NCBI GenBank assembly: GCA_002753335.1
Contig: PEAD01000023.1
Coordinates: forward strand, 1-49,524
Reading direction: 5' to 3'
From: Nitrospirae bacterium MYbin3
GTDB lineage: Bacteria; Nitrospirota; Thermodesulfovibrionia; Thermodesulfovibrionales; Dissulfurispiraceae
DNA length: 49,524 bases
Shown: piece by piece, positions 26,178-34,295 of the stretch
How positions within the stretch are numbered: position 1 is the stretch's first letter
Layout of the letters: each line of letters begins with the position of its first letter
Program-made: the position numbers and the translations under genes
Notes under the pieces: generated by a model
Database searches by the model: none
The model's input: only the letters and a program-made list of their open reading frames with translations
What the model was told of the DNA's origin: nothing

Positions 26178-26930
26178 CTACCCTTTGGTGTAAAAGACAT
26201 TAGGCTTCGCGCCGCTTTCTTCACGCAGCACCCAGACCGGCCTTTGAATTTGATGCACAAGCTTATACACATCGCTATCAGGATTAGACAGATCCCCAAA
26301 CACACGCACTCCGGCAGGACATGCCTCGGAGCAGGCTGTACGTTCGTAGCCTTTGCTCAACCGGCTGTCATAGCAAAAGTTGCATTTGTCTATCGCATGC
26401 TTCTCCTCGTTAAAGTATCGGGCATTGTAAGGACAGGCGAGCACGCAGACCTTGCAGCCTATGCATTTCTCCTGCGCCATCATAACTATCCCGTTCGTCT
26501 GGTCCTTGTATGTGGCCTTTGTAGGGCACGCACGAACGCATGGCGCGTTATTGCACTGATTGCATAGCACCGCTATAAACTCCCTTTTCTGGCCTATCGC
26601 GTCAGGAGTTACTTTTTCTAAAATATTGGTCCTGTACCCATACTCGGCAACATTGTTTGTCTTTGAGCAGGCTTCGATACACCGCTCGCAGTCTATGCAC
26701 CTGTCCTGACGAATAACCATGCTGTAATGCGGCTTGTACGGGTATTTCTCTTTCATCTCCGCCTTTGATGCAAAGACTTTATCTATGTTGGATATGACAG
26801 AAAGCATGCTTCCGCCTGCAAACACGCCTGTTACAAGCAGCCCCATTTTCAGGAAACTTCTGCGCTCCATATCAGGCAGGCTCTCAAGGTTTTCTTTTCT
26901 CAGGTTATCGAGATCTATTTTATTTTTCAT
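26178..26930 (-). CDS. Tat-exported four-cluster ferredoxin subunit (NrfC/HybA/PsrB-like)
   Basis: Periplasmic iron-sulfur subunit of 250 residues. The ATG at 26930 is supported by a GGGAGGA site. The open frame extends 56 codons upstream into nrfD without family similarity. A twin-arginine signal is seen in ERRSFLKMGL (R23/R24), followed by a hydrophobic stretch. Ligands for four [4Fe-4S] clusters are C78/81/84/88, C123/126/131/135, C156/159/162/166 and C183/186/200/204. Such subunits relay electrons between an NrfD-type membrane partner and a periplasmic acceptor or catalytic subunit, here most simply the dodecaheme cytochrome. Confidence 0.93.
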   Translation of the reverse strand: MKNKIDLDNLRKENLESLPDMERRSFLKMGLLVTGVFAGGSMLSVISNIDKVFASKAEMKEKYPYKPHYSMVIRQDRCIDCERCIEACSKTNNVAEYGYRTNILEKVTPDAIGQKREFIAVLCNQCNNAPCVRACPTKATYKDQTNGIVMMAQEKCIGCKVCVLACPYNARYFNEEKHAIDKCNFCYDSRLSKGYERTACSEACPAGVRVFGDLSNPDSDVYKLVHQIQRPVWVLREESGAKPNVFYTKG

Positions 26931-26946
26931 TTCGCCATCCTCCCTT

Positions 26947-28197
26947 TTAGTGGTCTTCGCTCTTATGGCCTTTAAAGACCTTTTCGCCGAGCATAAACGA
27001 TATCGCCACCATTCCCATTCCTCCAAGAACCACCGCGAATTCATGAAGCGACGGCGTATAAGAAAGAAGCTGTGGATAGTCCGAAACGCCCAGTTCATGC
27101 CAGCTCGGAACGATTTGGCCTATCAAGACGAGATCGTACCTCATGATGAAGATTGCGACCATCATCATGAAGGTTGCGACAGCCATCATCTTCATATCTT
27201 TCCATTTGGACATAAGAAAAAGTCCGAAAGGTATCACCATGCCCATACCCACCTCAAACACCCAGAAGTTCATGGCATACGGCCCTGCCATCATCGCCCT
27301 TATCGCCTCAACCTTGCCGCCGCCTGCAACAGAGCCGGTTATCAGCTTCCACGAAGTAAAGAACATCAGCACCGCTATCATCATTGTGCAGAGCTTACCG
27401 ATAGCCTCCATAGATTTTTTCATCGGCTCTTCCATCTCGCGATTGGATGCTTTGTATGCTACCCATGTGAACAGAATTATTGTGGCACAGCCGGACATTA
27501 TCGCCGACGCAATAAAATATACCGGTAGATATGGGCCATACCAGTACTCTCTGCCATGCAGCATGGCGAAGATAGCGCCAAGATTGCTGTGGGCCACGAT
27601 TCCGGAAACAAGACCGAGCAGCCCTGCATACATCGCAAACCTGTGCTGTTTAAGCAAGAGCATTACGAACTCAACTATCATAAATACCATATATGCGCCG
27701 TACAGCGTGCCCATCCACCAAATATTGGATGTCAGGTTCGGCGATATTAGGTTGTAGATCGCCATTCTGAACGGGTTTTCTATCTCAAAAAATATGACTG
27801 TAAAGCCGGCCATTATGGTGACAATCGAAAGAAATACCGCCCTGCTCGCGATTGGCATAAAGTTTTTAACGCCAAACACATGCCCTATCGAAGACACTAT
27901 ACAGAGTCCGGTGGAAGTTACCACAAAAAATATGTAGGTTGAAATTAGAATGCCCCATGGAATCTCTCTGGTCACGGCATAAGCGTGGCGGTAGCCCATT
28001 CGCATAGCGTCTAGACCGCCCATTGCAGCAAAATAAACGATTGCCGCACCCAAAAGAATCATCAAATAAAAAGATTTGCTGCCCGAAAGAAGATCCCTGA
28101 CCACCGATGCCCATTCTGCAAAGAAAGATGCATCCAGAGATTTGGCTACGCCCGTTACAACTGTTGAAGCCCTTAGGGTTTTATACCCGTTTGCCAT
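26947..28197 (-). CDS. NrfD/PsrC-family quinone-interacting membrane subunit
   Basis: Polytopic membrane protein of 416 residues with about ten hydrophobic helices, of the NrfD/PsrC type that exchanges electrons with quinones and has no cofactor of its own. Recognisable features are the early REIPWGILISTYIFFV segment and the central HSNLGAIFAMLHGREYWYGP, reminiscent of the longer ActC/HmeB/DsrP-like members. It follows the small membrane protein gene and precedes the Fe-S subunit by 16 bases. Whether it oxidises quinol or reduces quinone cannot be decided from sequence. Confidence 0.9.
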   Translation of the reverse strand: MANGYKTLRASTVVTGVAKSLDASFFAEWASVVRDLLSGSKSFYLMILLGAAIVYFAAMGGLDAMRMGYRHAYAVTREIPWGILISTYIFFVVTSTGLCIVSSIGHVFGVKNFMPIASRAVFLSIVTIMAGFTVIFFEIENPFRMAIYNLISPNLTSNIWWMGTLYGAYMVFMIVEFVMLLLKQHRFAMYAGLLGLVSGIVAHSNLGAIFAMLHGREYWYGPYLPVYFIASAIMSGCATIILFTWVAYKASNREMEEPMKKSMEAIGKLCTMMIAVLMFFTSWKLITGSVAGGGKVEAIRAMMAGPYAMNFWVFEVGMGMVIPFGLFLMSKWKDMKMMAVATFMMMVAIFIMRYDLVLIGQIVPSWHELGVSDYPQLLSYTPSLHEFAVVLGGMGMVAISFMLGEKVFKGHKSEDH

Positions 28198-28273
28198 TTT
28201 ATCCTCCTGAATTTTTTAAAGGGTTGGCCCCTCCGGCGAGGGTTTCGTCCGGAAGGACCACGGGGGAAGCTTT

Positions 28274-28612
28274 TTATGCCCTGCCTGTTTCTTCGGTAAT
28301 CTCTGAGGTCTTAGCGCTTCTTGCAAGATCCATTACATAACCGACCGACCAGCCAAGTACGCCTGTGCCTAAAACAAATACTGTTGCCGAAACCATAACG
28401 CCCATAATCATTGATGCGGCAACTATCAAACGAGGTATTATCGAGGCTGCCATTGGAGCGCCGAACAGCATGTTCGAGATCTGAAGACCTATTATGCCGC
28501 CGATAAACGAACCGGGCAGCAAGCCTGCCAGCGCGAAAAGAATTATTCCTGCGCCAGTTCCAACATAAAGACCTGTCTTTGTCATGCTTTCTGAACTTGT
28601 TTTTGTTTCCAT
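28274..28612 (-). CDS. Small glycine-rich membrane protein heading the NrfD-cytochrome operon
   Basis: Protein of 112 residues that I cannot assign to a family. It has two or three hydrophobic helices (about 15-47, 55-75 and 70-92) rich in Gly, Ala and Met, with short charged ends and no cysteines or heme motifs. A strong AGGAGG ribosome site precedes the ATG, and a promoter lies at 28658-28686. As first gene of the operon it is probably an assembly or accessory subunit of the membrane complex. This is inferred from position alone. Confidence 0.75.
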   Translation of the reverse strand: METKTSSESMTKTGLYVGTGAGIILFALAGLLPGSFIGGIIGLQISNMLFGAPMAASIIPRLIVAASMIMGVMVSATVFVLGTGVLGWSVGYVMDLARSAKTSEITEETGRA

Positions 28613-28657
28613 CTTAATTTTCCTCCTGTTTTTTGTTTTTATTAAAACTTATTACCC

Positions 28658-28686
28658 AATAGAGCATTTTGCATGCCAGCTTTCAA
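28658..28686 (-). promoter_or_regulatory. Putative promoter of the NrfD-cytochrome operon
   Basis: Minus-strand TTGAAA (28681-28686), a 17-base spacer and TCTATT (28658-28663), about 45 bases ahead of the first ATG. Together with the terminator at 24999-25031 it delimits a four-gene unit. Confidence 0.55.
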
Positions 28687-28832
28687 CATATTGAAAACAT
28701 GTGGTTTTTAGGGTTCAATCTGTTTGCGTTTCTGCGAAAGCGATCTTGCGCTTTGCAATTCTGCGAAGAGAAGGAAGAAGCGAATCAGTATCATTTACTT
28801 TTGCCATAAAATTGTGTTTATTTAGTACTATC

Positions 28833-29306
28833 ATGAAGCTTATAAATAACATCTTCATAAACAAGCCTGCCCAAACTGTTTGGACTTTCCTTGAGAAGCC
28901 CGAAAATATGCTGCTCTGGAATGAAAAAGTGAAACATGTATCCCCGGCATCCTTCTCAAACCCGCAGCGGGGCTACCGATACGCCATTACATACCAGATG
29001 CATGAGAATTCAAAAGCAGCTGAGTTTCTGGCGGAATTCATACATTTTGAGCCCCCGTCCAAACTTGTAATACGACATACAGGAGGACTCTCTCCTCGCG
29101 ACAGAGTCATTGAAGAAATATATGAGCTATCGGAACGTGACGGGGGAACTTTTCTGACACAGACAATAGACATCAAAAATTCGGGTATCAATATCTTTTT
29201 CAGATTCATCATTTGGGTTATTCAGCGTTGGGGAAAACCAACAGGAAAACCTTATCTAGCAATACTTAGGGATATTATTGAGACTGAAAACAAACTTTCG
29301 CATTAA
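28833..29306 (+). CDS. SRPBCC (START/polyketide-cyclase-like) protein
   Basis: Protein of 157 residues with the helix-grip fold used to hold hydrophobic ligands. The start at 28833 (MKLINNIFINKPAQTVWTFL) matches the family N-terminus, while the frame continues 44 codons upstream without similarity. The opening strand, the VWTFLEKPENMLLWNEKV helix region and the C-terminal long helix (FRFIIWVIQRWGKPTGK) fit the family. No ribosome site is visible. It overlaps the following membrane protein gene, so the two are probably co-expressed. Ligand unknown. Confidence 0.8.
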   Translation: MKLINNIFINKPAQTVWTFLEKPENMLLWNEKVKHVSPASFSNPQRGYRYAITYQMHENSKAAEFLAEFIHFEPPSKLVIRHTGGLSPRDRVIEEIYELSERDGGTFLTQTIDIKNSGINIFFRFIIWVIQRWGKPTGKPYLAILRDIIETENKLSH

Positions 29307-29838
29307 AAGATATCTTCGCATTGCACTCGGCTTATTCGGGCTCTTAATAGTTCCGATAACCTTAATGCTGCCTAATGCTTTTTACTGGTCTGATAACGGA
29401 GACCTGAGCTTCACATTTAAGTGGTTCTTTTTCCCCTCAATGCTTTTATCGTTGTGGGTATTTACGAGAAAAAGCTTATGCGAACGTATGCCTGCATGGC
29501 AGCGGTATCTCACTATGCCTTTTATTTCTTTGCTTGCAGTGGCGGTTTTAAACGGGCCCGTGCTGTTTGTAAATGCGCTGCTCCCAGGAAAAGGTGTTGT
29601 AATTTTAGAGGGGGTGGTCAAAGAAAAAAGCTCAGCATCCTCAAAATCAAACGCCAGGATAATTTTTACAGACAATAACAACGTTAGTTATCGCTGGCCT
29701 GTACACGGCAGTACTTACGCGCTTGTTCAACCCGGTGACAATTTTCGCATAAAAGTAAATCTTGGAGGTCTCGGTATTCTTTTTGTGCGTTCGGCAGACA
29801 CATACTGGGAGTTGAATCCAAAGACCGAGCAAAAATAA
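29278..29838 (+). CDS. Hypothetical membrane protein, 186 aa (TTG start)
   Basis: I do not recognise this protein. The 186 residues contain three hydrophobic helices (about 12-32, 45-62 and 78-102), followed by a soluble beta-rich tail of about 80 residues. The TTG start at 29278 lies 29 bases inside the preceding SRPBCC gene, and no later ATG would keep the first helix. The gene ends 21 bases before the DUF3592 gene, so the three form one probable operon. The tail (EGVVKEKSS..ARIIFTDNN) recalls small domains that face the periplasm. Confidence 0.65.
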   Translation: MRLKTNFRIKRYLRIALGLFGLLIVPITLMLPNAFYWSDNGDLSFTFKWFFFPSMLLSLWVFTRKSLCERMPAWQRYLTMPFISLLAVAVLNGPVLFVNALLPGKGVVILEGVVKEKSSASSKSNARIIFTDNNNVSYRWPVHGSTYALVQPGDNFRIKVNLGGLGILFVRSADTYWELNPKTEQK

Positions 29839-29859
29839 TCCTAAACGGAGAAAACAACA

Positions 29860-30951
29860 ATGGAAAACGACACCCATCCGGATCTCAACAAATACGCCTT
29901 GACTGCAACCTTCACAAAAATAATAGCGGGGGCGCTTTTGCTGGTGTCTGTCGGCTTTATATTCGTTGGATTCATCTCGATTCAGCAGGGGATATCGCAT
30001 GATGGCGCTATGGCATATCCACTTTCCGCTGCCTGTCTCGCCATTGCGATATTGTCCGAAATTCTCCGCCGTTTTCTGCTTAGGTACAATGAGAAAACAT
30101 TTATCACCCCCTTAAAACTTGCATCCCGGCTCATGCGGCAAAGTCCCCCAAAAGAGATGGCAATGAGTGCAAGCGGAGTTCACGCTTTAAACGGATCGTT
30201 GGTCGGGCTGGAGGATTCTAAAAATACAAAGTTTCCGGCATTGTTTCCTTTTTCAAAAATCCAGAAACCTTCAAGCGGAGAGCATCCGGTAGAAGTATAT
30301 TTCGACCCGACCATAGGCGGCAAGACTATTGCTATGCGCTTGCAGAAATCTATGATTATTGGGAGGCATCTGACTTATACAGAAATCATGTCAGAGTCAA
30401 AACTGCTTAAAAGATTTATTTTCGCAACAATAGGCATATTTGCCGTTATATTTGTTCTTGGGTCTGTATGGAAATATTATGAAGCCTCATCAATTCATGC
30501 TCTTGCGGTCGAGACCCGCTCTTGGACCGAGACAGACGCATTAATAATTTCTTCAGAAGTTGAAGAGAAAACCAAAAGCATATTCGCAAGCCGTGGCCCG
30601 AAAAAATTATTCAGGGCAAATGTTACTTACTCATATATGGTTGCCGGCAAAAAATATATCAGTAATTCTCCTTGGCCATCCTATGAGCCATCACCTGACA
30701 GGAATACGGCCGATAAAATAATAGCCCGCTATCCTGCAGAGAAAGAGGTGCGCATACATTACAAACCCTCCGATCCTTCTATTTCCTTTCTGGAGGCCGG
30801 TCATGAAGACGAGGCTCTTGACAACACAACAAGAATGAAGACCGGAGTTATAGCAATGATTGCGGCAGGGATAATCCTTTTTTTAATTCTATTTTTTATT
30901 ACACATGTCCTTACCGGAAAAATAGCTAAGTTTGCGGAGAAATATAGATAG
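29860..30951 (+). CDS. DUF3592-type membrane protein
   Basis: Membrane protein of 363 residues. Two helices near residues 20-60 are followed by a soluble segment, then a helix (~185-207), a beta-rich domain (~225-310) and a last helix (~325-350). The domain with FRANVTYSYMVAGKKYISN and the KEVRIHYKPSDPSISFLEAG ending is typical of DUF3592, whose function is unknown. It is the last gene of the SRPBCC cluster and ends just before a strong bidirectional terminator. Confidence 0.8.
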   Translation: MENDTHPDLNKYALTATFTKIIAGALLLVSVGFIFVGFISIQQGISHDGAMAYPLSAACLAIAILSEILRRFLLRYNEKTFITPLKLASRLMRQSPPKEMAMSASGVHALNGSLVGLEDSKNTKFPALFPFSKIQKPSSGEHPVEVYFDPTIGGKTIAMRLQKSMIIGRHLTYTEIMSESKLLKRFIFATIGIFAVIFVLGSVWKYYEASSIHALAVETRSWTETDALIISSEVEEKTKSIFASRGPKKLFRANVTYSYMVAGKKYISNSPWPSYEPSPDRNTADKIIARYPAEKEVRIHYKPSDPSISFLEAGHEDEALDNTTRMKTGVIAMIAAGIILFLILFFITHVLTGKIAKFAEKYR

Positions 30952-30957
30952 CAACAT

Positions 30958-30992
30958 AAAAGGAAGCCCCGATTCAATCGGGGCTTCCTTTT
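30958..30992. terminator. Bidirectional terminator
   Basis: AAAAGGAAGCCCCGATT and AATCGGGGCTTCCTTTT are perfect inverted arms around a single C, giving a practical stem of about 15 bp with a 5-base loop and flanking A and T runs. It serves the DUF3592 gene (plus) and the AhpD-like gene/nuo side (minus). Confidence 0.93.
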
Positions 30993-31029
30993 ATACAAAA
31001 ACAAAAAACTGCTTTAGATTATTTGTCGG

Positions 31030-31350
31030 TCATTTCCTTTTTTGGATTATATCGTCCGCCCAGCTTAACGCTGCAGAAACCGTAGGGAATCCTATAGTGC
31101 TCGAAAGCAGGATTATAGCATGATAAATCTCTTCCGGCTTTACACCAGCAGCGAGAGCCCTTCTCGTATGCGAATGTACTGCCCCCTCAGACCTTATCGC
31201 TGCCGAAGCAGCAAGCTGCACCAGTTGGGAAGCCTTTTCATTAAGAGGGCCCGCAGCCTTTGTTGCCTTGCCTAAATTGTCTGCTGCCTTGGAATAGGCC
31301 TTAAATCTTTTTCTTATGCTCTCGTACTGGCTCGGAAGTTTTGTTGACAT
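31030..31350 (-). CDS. Carboxymuconolactone decarboxylase / AhpD-like protein
   Basis: Small alpha-helical protein of 106 residues. The CMD-family segment VHSHTRRALAAGVKPEEIYHAI (split here as VHSHTRRALAAG and KPEEIYHAI) is clear. The redox CxxC of AhpD is replaced (AIRSEGAVHSH), and the protein has no cysteine, so peroxidase activity of the AhpD kind is unlikely. It lies 22 bases after nuoN on the same strand, so it may be transcribed with the nuo operon, although a functional link is not evident. Confidence 0.85.
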   Translation of the reverse strand: MSTKLPSQYESIRKRFKAYSKAADNLGKATKAAGPLNEKASQLVQLAASAAIRSEGAVHSHTRRALAAGVKPEEIYHAIILLSSTIGFPTVSAALSWADDIIQKRK

Positions 31351-31372
31351 GAAAAGCCTCCTATTGTTAGTT

Positions 31373-32761
31373 CTAGCCTATTACAAGCGACGGCATGATT
31401 CCTATAGCAAAGACCATCATAATGGTTATGGCAAGAGCAAGTGCAAGTGTCGGAGACGGGGTTATTGAAGCCTCCTCTGTCATATCCTTCATGTACATGT
31501 TCATCACAATCCTAAGGTAATAATACGCTGATACAGCGCTGAACATAACCGCGATAATCACAAGCCATGCGTAACCTGCCTGCACCGCTGCCATAAACAG
31601 GTTAAACTTGCCTATAAAGCCGGCTGTCGGGGGAATGCCTGTGAGAGAAAACATAAAAACAAGCATCAGGCCTGCAACCAAAGGCTGGCTCTTTGCAAGA
31701 CCTTCGTAGTCCTTAATCTCATCTCCCCTGTCGAGAAGGATGATGACAGCAAAAGCGCCCATATTCATGAACGTGTAAATGAGCAGGTAAGTTATCATCG
31801 CGCTCAAGCCTTCGCTTGTGCCTACTATCACGCCGATGAGCATATAGCCTGCATGCGCAATGGATGAATACGCAAGCATTCTCTTTATATTTGTCTGTGT
31901 AATTGCAAGTATATTCCCTACCGCCATAGTCAGAATAGATATGCCTATGAGCACAGGCACCCAGTCGGCCTGCAGGCTTTGAAATGCAACATAAAAAATC
32001 CTGCCTATAACCGCAAACCCGGCAGCCTTAGGCCCTATAGACATAAATGCTGTTACCGAAGTAGGCGCTCCTTCATAAACATCCGGCGCCCACATATGAA
32101 ATGGTGCAGCAGCTATCTTAAAACAGAATGCGGCTGTTATGAACATCATAGCCATAACAACTGGAAGTGATGAGCCCTGAAATTTAAAATATACTGATAT
32201 GGAGTAAATATCGGTGGTTCCGGTAAGCCCATAAAGCAGCGATATTCCGTAAAGCAGTATAGCGGATGAAAATCCTCCGAGCAGCAAATATTTTATTGCA
32301 GCCTCATTGGAGCGAATATCGTGTTTTTTTATTCCGGCAAGAATATAGGTGCTGAGCGCCATGAGTTCAAGCCCCAAGTAAAGGACTATCAAATCCTTGG
32401 CCGAAGCCATAAGCATCATGCCGGCAGTTGCAAAAAGGAGCAGACTGTAATATTCGCCGTATTCCGCTTTTTCGCGCTTCATATACTGCAGCGATATCAT
32501 TATCGTAAGCATAAGGTTTAAAAGGAATATGAATTTGAAATATATGCTGTAAAGGTCGCTTTTGAACATACCGTTGAATGTGTCTCCGATAGACATCGGC
32601 ACAAAATACATAGCAAGAGCTGCGATACCTATGCCCATAAAGGCAAGCACGCCCTTGTTTTTAAAGAAGAGCTCAAGCAGCAACATAATGGTGGCTGCCG
32701 AGATTATGACTATCTCGGGCATTGCCGGCGCAAGATCCGGAAACGGAAGATTTACATTCAT
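31373..32761 (-). CDS. nuoN: NADH-quinone oxidoreductase subunit N
   Basis: Antiporter-like proton-pumping subunit of the membrane arm of complex I. The 462-residue protein has about 14 helices, with the conserved helix-7 lysine region and LAYSSIAHAGYM, plus GIPPTAGFIGKF. Its ATG overlaps the nuoM stop by 4 bases (ATGA). It is the last gene of a nuoA-N operon in canonical order. Confidence 0.97.
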   Translation of the reverse strand: MNVNLPFPDLAPAMPEIVIISAATIMLLLELFFKNKGVLAFMGIGIAALAMYFVPMSIGDTFNGMFKSDLYSIYFKFIFLLNLMLTIMISLQYMKREKAEYGEYYSLLLFATAGMMLMASAKDLIVLYLGLELMALSTYILAGIKKHDIRSNEAAIKYLLLGGFSSAILLYGISLLYGLTGTTDIYSISVYFKFQGSSLPVVMAMMFITAAFCFKIAAAPFHMWAPDVYEGAPTSVTAFMSIGPKAAGFAVIGRIFYVAFQSLQADWVPVLIGISILTMAVGNILAITQTNIKRMLAYSSIAHAGYMLIGVIVGTSEGLSAMITYLLIYTFMNMGAFAVIILLDRGDEIKDYEGLAKSQPLVAGLMLVFMFSLTGIPPTAGFIGKFNLFMAAVQAGYAWLVIIAVMFSAVSAYYYLRIVMNMYMKDMTEEASITPSPTLALALAITIMMVFAIGIMPSLVIG

Positions 32762-34284
32762 TTTATCACCTCTATCATCTCTGTCATTTCTTTTGTAAGC
32801 TGTGGCAGGCTTTGCGGAGGGTTTACCCTAAGCAGCAGATTCTGGACGGTCACATCCATGAACCCCAGAAAGGTGTTAGGATATACGCCTATCCAGAGAA
32901 TGAGCAGCAGCATCGGAAGAAGAGTAAGAACTTCTCTCGCATTGATATCGCCATGGCAGTGCTCCTTTACGGTTGCAGAGGTCTCCATAAAAAACACCCT
33001 CTGATAAAGCAGGAGCATATATGCCGCGCCTATTATGATTCCTGTTGATGCAAGAACGCCTAAAGGTTTGGAGGCTGTGAAGCCGCCGAGAAGGATAAGA
33101 AACTCACCCACAAAGCCGTTGGTTCCCGGCAGTCCAATGGACGAAAGAGTAAATACCATAAAAAACGCCGCAAAGACCGGAAGAACCGAAGAAGTTCCTC
33201 CGTAATCAGCTATAACTCTGGTATGTGTGCGTTCATAAATCATTCCTACGCTGAGGAACAGCGCGCCGGTTACTATGCCGTGGTTTATCATCTGAAGTAT
33301 GCCGCCCTGAACACCCTGCACATTCAAGGCAAAGATGCCTAGCGTCACAAATCCCATATGGCTTACCGAACTGTACGCTATAAGCCTCTTTAAATCGGTC
33401 TGTCCCAGACAGATTATGCCGCCGTAAATTATCGCTATAACAGAAAGCACCATCATCGCAGGGGCCATGTCCCTTGAAGCATCCGGCAATATCGGCATGT
33501 TAAACCTTAGAAAACCGTAAGCTCCCATTTTTATCAGAACACCGGCAAGGATTACGCTGCCTGCTGTCGGCGCTTCGGTATGGGCGTCCGGCAGCCATGT
33601 ATGCACCGGAAACATCGGGACCTTGACCGCAAAGGCGGCAAAGAAGGCCCAGAATAAAAGAATCTGAAGATTGTAAGGATAGTTCATTGTCATCATATGG
33701 GTGATGTCAAAAGAGTACCCCGAGTTGAAATAAAGTATGATTATTCCGACAAGCATAAGAAGACTGCCGACAAGCGTGAAGAGAAAGAACTTTACCGCAG
33801 CATACACCCTGTTCGGACCGCCCCAGACACCAATAAGCAGGAACATCGGTATAAGCATAGCCTCCCAGAATATGTAGAAAAGAAACATGTCGAGACTGCA
33901 AAAGACGCCTATCATCGAGCCTTCTATCAAAAGAAGCGAGGCATAGAACTCCTTGGTTTTATCTTTTATCGCGGTCCACGACACCGTAACGCATAAAATA
34001 GTAAGCAGTGTCGAAAGCAGGACAAACAAAACGCTTATGCCGTCAACCCCGACAAAATAGGAGATGCCGATGGAGGGCACCCAGTCATGCTTTTCAACGA
34101 ACTGCATGCTGGCCGTTGTCCTGTTGAAGTCGGTGAACAATGGAACGCTCAATAAAAATACCAGCACGCTGAGCGCAAGGGCGGTCCATTTTATGAGGGC
34201 TTCTTTGGCCCTGTTCATCATAAAGATCATTACCGCTCCAACTATCGGCAGGAAGATTACGGTGCTTAAAATCTTGTAGCTCAT
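32758..34284 (-). CDS. nuoM: NADH-quinone oxidoreductase subunit M
   Basis: Second antiporter-like subunit of the complex I membrane arm, of 508 residues. The helix-5 glutamate region FYIFWEAMLIPMFLLIG and the central KRLIAYSSVSHMGFV motif with the channel lysine are intact, as is GLPGTNGFVGEF. It follows nuoL by 11 bases with an AGAGGGGG-like ribosome site and overlaps nuoN. Confidence 0.97.
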   Translation of the reverse strand: MSYKILSTVIFLPIVGAVMIFMMNRAKEALIKWTALALSVLVFLLSVPLFTDFNRTTASMQFVEKHDWVPSIGISYFVGVDGISVLFVLLSTLLTILCVTVSWTAIKDKTKEFYASLLLIEGSMIGVFCSLDMFLFYIFWEAMLIPMFLLIGVWGGPNRVYAAVKFFLFTLVGSLLMLVGIIILYFNSGYSFDITHMMTMNYPYNLQILLFWAFFAAFAVKVPMFPVHTWLPDAHTEAPTAGSVILAGVLIKMGAYGFLRFNMPILPDASRDMAPAMMVLSVIAIIYGGIICLGQTDLKRLIAYSSVSHMGFVTLGIFALNVQGVQGGILQMINHGIVTGALFLSVGMIYERTHTRVIADYGGTSSVLPVFAAFFMVFTLSSIGLPGTNGFVGEFLILLGGFTASKPLGVLASTGIIIGAAYMLLLYQRVFFMETSATVKEHCHGDINAREVLTLLPMLLLILWIGVYPNTFLGFMDVTVQNLLLRVNPPQSLPQLTKEMTEMIEVIK

Positions 34285-34295
34285 TTATTCCCCCT

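Noticed and set aside
26931..27098. 56-residue extension of the Fe-S subunit into nrfD
   Set aside because: The Tat signal should lie near the N-terminus, and the ATG at 26930 has a ribosome site; the extension is a shadow of nrfD.
28198..28273. Terminator between the small membrane protein gene and nrfD
   Set aside because: Two short GC hairpins (GTCC-TTCC-GGAC and CCCTC-GCCG-GAGGG) are present but are only 4-5 bp without a following T tract, so read-through within the operon is likelier.
28701..28832. Upstream extension of the SRPBCC gene
   Set aside because: The family N-terminus begins at 28833, and the upstream part is of unlike composition without a ribosome site.
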